Source of the DNA: Ostrinia nubilalis
Lineage: Eukaryota; Arthropoda; Insecta; Lepidoptera; Crambidae
NCBI RefSeq assembly: GCF_963855985.1
Contig: NC_087096.1
Location: forward strand, 14,074,001-14,138,000
DNA: 64,000 bases
Direction of reading: 5' to 3'
The translations under genes were made by a program, and so were the position numbers. Numbering within the stretch: the first letter of the stretch is position 1; each line of letters opens with the position of its first letter. The notes beneath the pieces are model-generated. The model ran no database searches and was not told where the DNA came from. It saw nothing but the letters and a program-made list of their open reading frames with translations. This document shows, one piece after another, positions 9,088 through 19,434 of the stretch.

Positions 9088-10530
9088 TATGACCTGTTGC
9101 TATTGTTAGGTAAGTCAGAGTTATATCCAATTGATGGAGATGGCGGAGGAGAAGATATTAGGACACTTGCATATGACTTAGTAATGGGTGGATGTAACTT
9201 CAAGGCTTCACCATACGACAGACAATTTTTAGCCATAGTTTCCTTAATTCCCTTTTGCCTATCAAATTCTGGACATTTCCTATCTGTAGCACAGTGAGAA
9301 CCGGAGCAAAGGCAGCAAATACTTTCTTCTACAGTACATCTATCTCCTGAGTGTCCCTGACCACATCTAAAGCATCTGGGAGTAGATCGGCACTGGCTTT
9401 TGACATGACCGTATCTACAACAATTGAAACATTGAATTGTTGGAAATATATACAAATTTACTGGTAATGAGTTATAGCAAAGAAACACGCGCTTAGGTAA
9501 GACCTGGCCATCAAAGGTCAGGACAACAGTCTCAGTAGGGACAAATTCAGTTTTACCATTACTTGTTACTTTCCTTTTAAACCGTCTGACCTTTAAAATA
9601 TCACCACAACCTATGGGAACTGATATACTAGTTTTAACCTCATCATCAGTCCAATCAGTTGGCACTCCTCTAACCACTCCCATACGGGTCACATTAGCTG
9701 CTGGTATAAATGCTTTGTAATTATATTGTTTTAACAATGCACTTGAGACAAAACTGTTTGCATCCTCAAAATTTGAAAAAGAAATTACAATACGGTTTCT
9801 ACCAATTTTTTTCAAACTGCCATTAACTATATTTCTAAACTTGTTCTTTTTCAAAAATTGGCCAAATGAAATCGGGTGAATGTTAGATGGACGCTCATTT
9901 GATGGGTCTTGATCTTTAAGCACATGAAGTAAGTAAGGGGCTGCATCAGAAGCTTCGTAGCGAGATCTGCCTACAAAAGTCGGTACACGAGGATTTGGGC
10001 TTTCAGTGGAGTTCATTGGAATGGGTTCCGACATGGGAGAGTTTGGAACTACAAATTTATCAGGCGGATTAATAAAGATATTAGGCTGGTTACTTTCCGT
10101 TTCACATAAACAACTGTTAATTTCATTCGATGAATTTGACCTATGTTTCCTCTTTTTGTTGCAATGTTTACAATACTTGCGGTTTATAGAACGTTTCCGA
10201 GTAGAGCTAGATTGACCAGCATCCGAACAATCAGTGTCTCTTTGAGATCCTTCGGTTTCAGAACCTTGTGAGATGGTTACAAAATTAGATACCTGGGGGA
10301 CGCTGGTCCCGCCAGGATCGTCGGACTCATCCATGAAACTTTACAAAATTGAAAAACTTACCAATGTACAGGAATTTTTACACTAATTATATTAAATATA
10401 TACAAATAATTAATATACACACTATTTTACAACTGATCCTATACAATATACTATAAAATTAATGAAATTTCAAAAAGAGCAAAAAAAGGACGACCGAACA
10501 AACCGACGTTTCCCGCGCTTTTTTCTTCTA

Positions 10531-10543
10531 TTTACACGCTCTT
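10531..10543. repeat. target-site duplication, right copy (TTTACACGCTCTT)
   Basis: Exact repeat of 3641-3653, abutting the 5' end of the I-clade retrotransposon. Together the two copies fix its borders. Confidence 0.9.
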
Positions 10544-10681
10544 GATAAAATTAAATGCAAGCGACACGAAGAGCACACATGTCAGTTTGACGTAAAACGT
10601 CAGTGTGCAGACAGCCATAAACAAATCTTTGTTTGTGTTGAAGGCCTCAACTGTGCCTCAACTCTCGTTGCGCGACCTATA

Positions 10682-11304
10682 CGTTATTTCAGTACAGCGC
10701 TGAAATGGTGAGCAGAGGAGAGATCGTATTTTCACCTACAGCTAAATGATCCCATGATGATCAAAGAAAAGACCATCTCTTGAATACAGCAAGTTTACTA
10801 CGGTTACTGAAGCAACTGAAAAAATTATATGCGGTCGTTTTCAATCGACTCACAAAAATGGTTCTCCGAATGCCATAATGCCTGCCAAAGAGGCATGTTA
10901 CAGAAAACTCCCACACCTTGAATGTGGGCGATAAACTAATGAAACCACCTTTTATGCACTGAAATCCACATAAATTAAGGGGTGGCCAATAAACAGAACT
11001 CAACATGCAGCAAACAAACGATTGGCAATTTTATCGTAATCCATAGCCGTGAGGGTGTGGTAAAGGAATAAAAAATAAAATTATGGTTTATAGACTGGTG
11101 CGTGGGTATTATTTATTTGTAAGAAATTTAAATTAGTATTTAAATTTCCAAAAAATAAATATCTGTAATTAAAATTTTACATAATAATTATTTATTTTTT
11201 ATGCAATATCAGATGCATGTAATGAAACAGGTATAACATATTAGTTTCTGAAATCTCCAGCAGAGTGCGCTAAAGTGCATCAACACCATGGCGAAAGCGA
11301 CGTC
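10682..11304. other. non-coding interval
   Basis: The minus-strand frame at 10761-11006 has no recognisable domain. The sequence is AT-rich with no repeats that I could identify. Confidence 0.4.
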
Positions 11305-11500
11305 AGTCGTGTGAATAAATTTTTGTTTTCTTAGTGAAAACATTGTTTTCGTTACGTTTTAGTGCTACAAGACGCTTGATAAAGTTATTTAAAGTGTTAC
11401 ACATATACTTAAGTGACTGACTTTTTATTGAAAGTTCCAAAATAAGTGTGTGAAATTGTAACGAACTCTGGGATCACTTTGGGATTCAGGTGTCAACGAG
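11305..11500 (+). other. candidate non-coding first exon (promoter/5' UTR) of a downstream gene
   Basis: TCAGTC at 11303-11308 resembles the arthropod initiator. It is followed by AT-rich text rich in short GTG/AGTG runs, as in long insect 5' UTRs. At 11500/11501 there is a strong 5' splice site, AACGAG|GTAAGA. No coding start is convincing. If real, the gene runs rightwards and its coding exons are far away or outside the window. Confidence 0.35.
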
Positions 11501-14500
11501 GTAAGACACTGAAGCTTATTTCAAGATTACTAGGACTTCTAAATATATCGCGTATGGACCTAAAGCTTGATCTTATTTAGACGAATACAAAATGAATTTA
11601 CTATAAAAACAATGTGGAGACTGTTTATAGTGCTCAGGATAAAGTTATAAATAATTCAGCCACAGAAAGGTTAGGATTATGTTGTCTACGATTACTGAAG
11701 CTGTTTTCATGTTTATTGAGAACTTTTTGTTGTTAAATACATAAATAGGTCCTGATCTTTCGATTAAACCACACTGAAAGTATGTTTAGAACTTTCAAAA
11801 AGTTTTGTGTAACTCTCAAACTTATTTGCTTACTGACACATTTTTTGTGCTGCTAGGTGTCGAAGCCAAAGTGTACGTGGGATTGAAATAAACGTTTTGT
11901 GGAGAAGATTTTGCTAAATCAGAATTATTTGATGCAATACAATTGAAAATGAAAACCATCATCTTTTCTGAAGATCCCCATGAAAAACTGACTGAAGCTC
12001 TACTAGATCTTTCTACATCAGAGTAAATATTTTTACATTAAAAAGTACAATTTTGAAATTATTCAAAAATCTATTATTTTTCATGAAATTAAATTCTTTC
12101 AAATCCTGAAATGAACATTTTGTTTGTACAAAGATCCGATTTATTAATTACAGCATTTTTTTGGTCAAGGTTTGAACTCAACGGTTTTAAAAATGTCTAG
12201 TAGCGGACTGATTTAACCTGGTCATTATAGTTAGGTAATTTGTGAATCTAATCAACAACAGTCATGCTGTCTATTGTTCATCTTGAGCTCACATTCATAC
12301 ATGTGATATGGTTGTGAATATAAAACTTTTAAAAACAACCTTTTTAATTAATTACACATGCTAGTGTCTAAATATCAAATCAACGTTCTTTTAGCATTGA
12401 AGATCTGTCAACTATCTTTCAATATGCTGAAGCAATAGAAGGAATATGAAAGGATATAATTACCTATAACTTTTAACTTGAAATAAGTTTAATTCTTTAT
12501 TAATAGATGTTCAAATTTAATAATAAATTAGCCGGTCCGGCAGACTTCGAACTGCAAAACATACTAATGCTTATGTTCATCAAGGTTATTGAAGAATATG
12601 TGTGTTTGTTTAATTGTGGAAATGGTGAAAAAATATTTTAAATTGCTCCAATAATTTTGAAGCCTATTGAATTTAAACCTTCAAATAAATCATTTGTATA
12701 TTATTATTGTAGATTTATGTAGTGCCACTGAACATTTTTGGACAAGAAGAATATTTGGAGGATATTCATAGAGTAAAATAATTGTATTTAATTTTTTTTA
12801 GATAGTAACTAAACATTTTAAATTAAAATGTGAAATCTGACCAATTTGGCACTTATGAACACATGTAAATTATTATTATGAGGATCATCAAATCTAGTAA
12901 TTGTTTTACATTAATTTTTAACTAGTATTAAAGGCCGGTCGATCTTTTCTCATAAATAAAACACTGGATACTTAACTTTCACAGTATATTGCCTTATTTA
13001 GATACAATTCATCACTTAGCACAAAAGCGCGCGGAGTCGTCTCCGCGCGTCCCTCTATTCTGACGTTTGATTCTCGTGTGACATTGACGTATTGTCAATG
13101 TCACTATGACAGCATCTCATTGGCCACAACGATACCGTTATTTTAACGTTTTAGATTTTTCATAATTAACACTAGACAACAAACTTGTTTACATAGGTGC
13201 AATTTTATTACAATAAGTGCATACTTTATCATTTTAATGAGTTATCAAACTTCTTTAATTATATCAGCATCAAATGACACGCAATTAGTTGTTTATTTAC
13301 ATTAAAATAGTAACAGAATTATTTTCTACATGGGTGGATCCATGAATGTAGATAAATAATCTCAGTTACTAATTACCTAATTAAAAAGAATATTTTAACT
13401 ATCAATGTGTAAGTAATGATATTTGTCTTATTAAAATATTCCAATTATAATTTCGACATGAAATAAACAGCATTATACCAATAACATCTAAATTGTCTAG
13501 TAAACAGAACAAAAACGCGAAATGTTGTAAAAAAGCAGATGTGTAATCAATCTTCCCTTAAAAAAAGAGGTTTGCAACAATCAATTCCCTTTGTGCGCGA
13601 CATCAATGGGAGCGGTTACTGTGTACCTATCCTTTGATCTCGCCGCCCTCTGAAGACGACGCTGGTACAGTCGGTTGACTAAATATGTATTCAAATGCAG
13701 CCCCTAACTGGATACGATAAGAGCCAAAAGAGAACTTGTTTTTGCCGCCTCTGTACGCCTCCCGTCGCGCTCGTGTGGACCTTTTAGGCTAGTATCAAAG
13801 AATTAGTGAATATGTGATAGACTAAATTTTGCCCTTTAGTGACACTAAACATACACGTAATGCCTATTAAAAATCATCTCAAACTAAAATTTGTAAAAAC
13901 TGTCTAATGAATATACCGTTTTTACTAAAGGGTAATAATATCTAATACCCTTTTTTACCCAACTGCGCCAGTGGTGTTATCTAAATTAACGTTAGTACAT
14001 TATCGTACCAATAAAATATGTACGGACGGCACATCAAGCTTGCATCGTATCATCTTCACAGAAACTTCATGGAAACATTTGCAAGAGGGTTTACTTCATC
14101 ATTAATTATGTGAGCTTAATGACCATTGTAAATTTTGTAAAATACTCTCGTAATAAACGAAGGCAGGGTACAATGTATCTTTGAACAAGACAATGAACTT
14201 AATTGCAATGTCACCTAATGCGAATGTGGTGATAAATTCTCTCAATTTAGAACACGTTTATTCATGTGAGTCAACCATTGTTGTGAAATCACGGACCGTG
14301 AAGCAGAAAAAACGATCCAGATCGAAATCGTTAAAAGTTATATCGACCATTCATCAAATAAATTATTTTGATGGCTACCTAAATATCAAGGAGAGCAAAA
14401 AAACGATTGTCGATGCAGTTATCATTGACTAGTATCGTAAAGTTTCAGATCAACTCACAGAAACAAAAAATTCACTAGCTAGCTACCTACTTCCTTATGA

Positions 14501-16521
14501 ATTTTCGGATCTTTTCATCCCTCATTCATTAAAAAAATTGCGACACGAACATACTCGTAATGAGATAGCAGCTTGACTGTAGAATACAGAAAGTTAGGTA
14601 CTATAGCCTCCCAGTTTCCAGAATAATGCTAGCACATGTAAATCATGAAGACATGTCAAGGGTTATTTGACCAAGCATTGCCAAACATTTCAATTCCTAT
14701 CGCTTTGTAACAGTTCAATAACTGCGCAAACAGTCTGGGGTCGCCGCTAAAGTGGGGCTTACTGCTTTTGCGAATAGGAGATGACTGATAAGTAGCCACT
14801 TGTCTATGTAGGTTCGCATTTATGACAAATCGCAGGTCTTCGGCCCCTTCGTCCGGTTGCATTTGATCTTTGAACAAAAGTATGAAACTTGCTGCTCTTA
14901 CTGAAACTTATTTTTTTAATTTTAAAAAGAAAATGATTAGACGATTTTTATTTTTTGTATGTATTTAATAATTCCGTAAGTATTTTTTCGTTTAAATACA
15001 GTTCCAAAGATAAATTTCCAAAATACTGATCCAATAAAATTTTATAAGGCAGTGTTGTTCGTACAACTCGTTACTCAAATACTCGAATAGTTATCCGCGA
15101 GTTGCGACTGCGGGGATATCTTCCCTTTTTCTAATCTCGGAAAATAAAAGTTTCCAAAGTCGCATGCGGGCGCCCGAAGAAGTTCCAGGTCTTCCGATGG
15201 ACAAGACAAATATCCTGGATAATCATATTGCAAGTTTTTTGAAAACTTCATCTTCTGACATGCGGGTTGCCTTGCCTATGCTTTATCGGCTGTTTTTCAA
15301 AATTTTCTTAGACTAGAAAGAAATGCTAAGCTAGATGTTTGTCTAAAAACTCCTTGAAAGCAATTAAAACCTATAAGACATCACACTTAAGTCGTCGAAA
15401 AAAAGTAACTATTGCAAATGCTCTATAGATACTTTTAAAGTCAATCATGATTTACGTTTTAGTAGAGCTTTTAGCTAGTAGTTGGTTATGCTTTCGACCG
15501 GTTGGCCGTCACGTTGAGTGATCGGCTCAGTACTGTACGTACTACATCTTCCCGTATGCAACTACACAGAAATCATATAGCACGAGTTATCTTGAACATA
15601 ACAGGCATGCGAGCACTTTGTGCGTCGCCGTGCCGTCCGACAGCCGGCCCTGGCAAATTGACGGCACAATTAATGGGCACCTAGCTTGGCTGCTAATCGA
15701 CCGATGGAATTAAATGAACGGACTGCACTAATTGCCCGGTAAGACAAAGGGGCAAACACTCGCCTTTGAGCCACCATGTCTAGTGTCACTCGAGGCGTGC
15801 AGCGTTCGCCGAGGACATCTGCCGGCCGCTGTTGATATTGAATCGAGACGGTGCCCAATCGATTACAGCGGACGTGCTCTTTAATTAGAGTATCTGACGA
15901 TTATTCGGATCCATGTCCGGGACGCATCACTGGTTTTGATGATACACCTGATTTAATCTTGGAGCAACATTTTTTTGCTCGATTGTGTGTGCAATTGACT
16001 TTTTTATTATACACACTTAGGAATCATGCTGAATTACACACTTAACTAGAATTTTCTGACGTATCCACTTAGCAGAGACTTGTATGGATGAGAGGGTCTG
16101 AACTCTAAATTACTTGATAGGTTTTGAGAGAAATTAAAAAATAAAACATACGAGTACCTACATTTTGAGAATGTTAGCAAGACCTAAGACAATCCAAGGA
16201 ACTTCAATTGAAACTTTTTTCTGTCATACAGCTTGCACGGCTCGTGGCTTGCCACCGGGAAAGTAAACCCAGTGTAACGGCAGGTTGTTAGCAGCATTGG
16301 CACTGGAATCTAGACGGCGAACAATGCGCGCCAATTACGGGTTTAGTTTTAAATCGCGGCGTGTCTCCGCATTCCGCTGCGGCCAGTGATTGCGCCGCAA
16401 ATCGCAATCAGCCTTCATGCTGGATACTCGATGCTTAGAAACCATAGATTCTCAAAATGCAGTTTAAATGCAGTCTGTTATGACTACAGCAATAGTATCT
16501 GTTACGCTCAACTCTACAAGT
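11501..16521. other. non-coding interval with two weak coding-like scraps
   Basis: Mostly AT-rich. At 11892-12026 a 44-codon stretch (ending EALLDLSTSE and a stop) reads like protein, and at about 12713-12777 an acceptor-like TTATTATTGTAG precedes another short open stretch. Neither matches a family I know and neither has both splice sites. Frames at 14181-14432 (+) and 14656-14877 (-) are open but unrecognised. I would not call genes here. Confidence 0.35.
13631..13648 (+). promoter_or_regulatory. TCF-type site CCTTTGATC with adjacent GCCGCC
   Basis: CCTTTGATC (13631-13639) matches the strong TCF/LEF HMG-box core. GCCGCCC follows at 13642-13648. In Drosophila, TCF/Pangolin uses an HMG core plus a nearby GC-rich Helper motif (GCCGCCR); here the last base is C, not R. 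Binding is inferred. Confidence 0.35.
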
Positions 16522-16802
16522 ACCGAAAACGTTCGTTCGTTTCAGCCCAAAGATGTCCATTGCTGGACAAAAGCCTCCCCCAAGGTTTTCCTCAAAGACC
16601 GGTCCTGCGCCGCCCGCATCCAGGCACCTCCCGCGACCTTCACCAGATCGTTGGTACACCTAGTGTTAAAATCGCTTAAATCAAGTGGCAGTGGGCATAG
16701 CTCGTAAAGCTGATGGCCGCTGGGGCAGAAAAGTTCTCAAGTGGCGACCACGAGCCGGAAGACGTAGTGTGGGCAGGCCTCCCACCAGGTGGACCGAAAA
16801 CG
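16522..16802 (-). mobile_element. 5'-truncated RTE-type retrotransposon with inverted 5' segment (twin priming)
   Basis: Target duplications ACCGAAAACG lie at 16522-16531 and 16793-16802. Minus strand 16667-16545 encodes the C-terminal end of an RTE reverse-transcriptase ORF (NDLVKVAGGAWMRAAQDRS, then TLGEAFVQQWTSLG and stop) and ends in a short CGAA-type tail. The segment that should lie just before it in the protein (ADGRWGRKVLKWRPRAGRRS...GRPPTRWT) is instead on the plus strand at about 16676-16792. The inverted piece's outer end meets the sense piece's first codons in sequence, as twin-primed reverse transcription predicts. It is not functional. Confidence 0.85.
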
Positions 16803-19400
16803 CTCATTCAGACAGAATAATTCTCTGGCTTTATATTAGTCCTCCACCAACATAATCGAATTCCTTGAGGAGATTGTAGTATTGTTTCAGTCTTTCTAGA
16901 TGCTAGAGAGCACATTATGGCATAGCTTGCCATTGACTTCCAAAATTTATGGTTTTGTTATATTTTTCTGGGGCAGACTTAAATCTCAGTAGAATAACTT
17001 TAATGTTAGGTTTATCCCAAAGCTTCTTGTATTAACCTTGATGAACATGCCAAAGTGCAGTCATTAAAACATGTAACAGACGTAATATTGAAAGCGCGCC
17101 GTCAAAGCAAATTGTATAGGTGTTAAAAGGGCCCTTTACACAATCCGATGCGCGGGGCGCTGTTAGTTGCGCTGGTGAAGTGATCGCGCTGAGCGGTCGG
17201 CGGATCGTGCAGGGTTACCGACAGCTAAGGCCAGGAATCAAATCTACTGGGTTTCTAGCTTCACCATTACCTTACCTTAAAATTTAACAAAAAGAAAAAG
17301 TTACATCCAACTGACATATTTTATCTTCTGTCACGTAAGATGAAAGAGTCATTAACCTGCATTTTCCCAAAGGAATCTGCTGAACCATTTAATAGTCTTA
17401 ATGCTAGACTTCACTCTTTTCTTCATGAAAGATTGCTATAAGCAGGACTGAAGATGCATCTTCTGACTCTTAACATACACGTAATACAATTAAGTAATGT
17501 GTAATTCCTAGAAGGATACTTAAGACTTTTAGGCAACTGTAGAACTGTGAACTGTGTAGTTGCCTAAAAGTCTAGAAACCTACATTATTTTATTTTTCTG
17601 AACTAGCCTTACTTCCTTCGTTAGCCTTCAAAGCATTTATTGTGTGATACTTGACAAGCCTTTTGTCACAAGGTCCTGTCCTGTAACTTCCCGTTTACAC
17701 TCCGGACAACCCTGGCCGCCCGGCTGGAGTGGCTCGTTACCGTGCCCTCGCGATACGTCACTCACATGTAACGACACCTCGGAGAGCCGGATCGCCGGAC
17801 GAGTTACTTTTCTGCAACGTCGCGGCGAGACCCGGGGTACGACGACGAATCGTTAAAATTGGGCACCGTGCAGACTTTGTCACTGAGGGTCTCTTCGTAT
17901 GCCACGAAATAACAAGTATCTGTTCTGAAAATCTTGAATGATAGTACTATGCGAGGTCGTTAGATTTTGCATGGGCCCTCTGCTTAATACGGAGAGACCA
18001 AGCAGAATACTTACTGATTTTTGAAAACTTGGAGAAGCGTGATTTTTGGTCCAAAAAGGGATGTTTGTTTTCTACATCAATAACGTATCAAAGACCACTA
18101 AACTAAACATCGTCTTTTAACACAATTTCAAAAGAAACTCATAATTCCATTATTTTTTGGGAGATGAGATACCATCAGGATCACTCTGACTGGACTGAAA
18201 GACTTCCGAATTTTCAAATTTGCAGGCAAACTGTAGTCCTTCAAGTTAGTCAACAAGGCAAAAAGTTCAACGGATTTTATGGTTGCCATATAGGTTTCCA
18301 AATGTGTTTAGTTTGGACTGTAATAATAGAGTAACAACAACTTGTTTACGCGATGTTTAGTGTCATGTGAATAAGATTCGTTCAAGTTCTTAATACGATT
18401 ATTTAGGTTAGGATTAGAGTGGATTACCCGAACGTCTGGTAACTTGGTGGCGACCCGTAATCCGCTGGCGGCGATAAACTCAAGCGTTCGACAAACAGTT
18501 ATCGCGACGTAAACGAATTGTAAAACTGGGTTTATGCAAAGAGACGAATCTTACTCAGTATTTGAGTGTTTGCTCGGGACGATTATAGATTGCGTTACCA
18601 AATATTTTGAAGCTATTAATAGTAGCGTGTACAGAAAAGGATTATTAAGGATTTCGTGCTATATTTGCGGTTGTTTGTGTCAGTTAATGTATTTTAAACA
18701 GAGACAAATTATTCGTATGATCTGCTAACATTATGCACAGACTCATCAAGTTAAGCATCATGTTGAATAAAAGCTATTTAGTCTGAAGCGCGTACATAAA
18801 GAGATATGTACTTGCAAATAAATACGTTAATGCCCCAGCCTAAACCTTTCCTAATGTTGAAAAAATAAATGTACGTTGTAAAGTAGGTCAAAATCCAGAC
18901 TTAGCTGTAAATCTTTCTGAAGTCGTGGCTTACTGATTTATATTACAGGGCTTAGTACATAATCGTTTTACAATCAAATAATCCAAATCTGATTTTAATC
19001 CAATCACGACATGCGTAGAGCAGTAATACCCAGTCCAATATGTTGAAACGACGAGGTTTTGCACACATACCAATATTAATAGAGCATTTAAGTTATTTTT
19101 TCACTATACAGTAGTATATTAATGTAGGCAGTTAAATGTTTCATCTCTTTGGTGAATACAAATTATTTAAACTACAGACATGTTTCAGAAATATTACTTG
19201 ACAAATCACATCTCTCTCTACAAAAATATACCCCATAATTTACGACGCTCCACCACAAAAGATATAAGAATAAAATAAAAACGTTCACCGGAAGCGGATA
19301 CGTCAAAACAGAAGCCAAAAACTAAAAGGTTTGATTAATTGATATCACTAGTTCACACAGTTCGTGGTTGGCGCGAGTCGCGTGGGGTGTGGGAGAGTCG
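16803..19400. other. non-coding interval
   Basis: No supported gene. It contains a GC-rich patch at 17090-17230 (with GTCAAAGC), a 16-bp perfect hairpin at 17523-17573, and a second GC-rich patch at about 17690-17870 whose overlapping open frames are compositional. Confidence 0.45.
17523..17573. repeat. perfect 16-bp stem hairpin
   Basis: AGACTTTTAGGCAACT (17523-17538) is exactly inverted at 17558-17573 with a 19-base spacer. It is too short for a typical pre-miRNA and shows no flanking duplication that I can see. It may be a MITE remnant. Confidence 0.6.
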
Positions 19401-19406
19401 GCTCGG

Positions 19407-19434
19407 TCAAAGGGCCCTTTGATGTTTGCCGCCG
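19407..19434 (+). promoter_or_regulatory. palindromic double TCF-type site plus Helper-like GCCGCCG
   Basis: TCAAAGGGCCCTTTGA (19407-19422) is a perfect palindrome that presents two TCF cores back to back. GCCGCCG at 19428-19434 matches the Drosophila TCF Helper consensus GCCGCCR exactly. The sequences are plain to see; regulatory use is inferred. Confidence 0.4.

Larger units (their letters stand above)
7622..10334 (-). pseudogene. retrotransposon ORF1 (gag-like, zinc knuckles), interrupted by a transposon
   Basis: ORF1 is in two pieces: residues from 10334 down to about 9090, and the C-terminal part from about 7937 down to the stop at 7622. Three zinc knuckles lie near residues 300-345: CFNCCRYGHVKSQC, CFRCGQGHSGDRC and a third C-x2-C...C set. 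The N-terminus is Ser/Asn-rich and basic. Such proteins bind element RNA. As it stands, the upstream piece reads 20 or so codons into the TIR of the nested element and stops at 9030, giving a 434-residue truncated product. The downstream piece is open from within the other TIR. The frame is the same on both sides of the insertion, so the pre-insertion ORF1 was about 520 residues. Confidence 0.88.
3654..10530 (-). mobile_element. full-length I-clade non-LTR retrotransposon (LINE), split by a nested element
   Basis: The element is read on the minus strand. Its 5' end is at 10530 (about 196 bp of 5' UTR), then come ORF1 (gag-like) and ORF2 (endonuclease, reverse transcriptase, RNase H). A 3' UTR of about 280 bp ends in a poly(A) run, seen as poly(T) from about 3652 to 3669. 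The 13-bp target duplications at 3641-3653 and 10531-10543 define both borders, so it is not 5'-truncated. The RNase H domain after the RT and the zinc-knuckle ORF1 point to the I group rather than Jockey or CR1. The 1,148-bp insertion at 7940-9087 is foreign; without it the element is about 5.7 kb. Confidence 0.92.
3534..10679. mobile_element. outer TIR element (TAGGTCGC...) interrupted by a retrotransposon
   Basis: TAGGTCGC...GTTGAGGC at 3534-3558 is matched in inverted orientation by GCCTCAACTCTCGTTGCGCG and ACCTA at about 10655-10679. TA flanks both ends (3532-3533 and 10680-10681). Inner blocks also pair: CACACTGATGT on the left with ACGTCAGTGTG on the right, and ACGTTCAACACAA on the left with TTGTGTTGAA on the right. 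Without its insert this would be a MITE of roughly 270 bp. The I-clade retrotransposon at 3654-10530 lies inside it. Confidence 0.65.

Noticed and set aside
10761..11006. 81-codon minus-strand frame beside the transposon nest
   Set aside because: No transposase or other motif on either strand; lies outside the nest's TIRs.
14181..14432. 83-codon plus-strand frame
   Set aside because: No recognisable family, no splice sites, and the length is within what chance gives in 64 kb over six frames.
14656..14877. Minus-strand frame with protein-like composition
   Set aside because: It begins at a TTG, not an ATG, and matches no family I know; left as unassigned.
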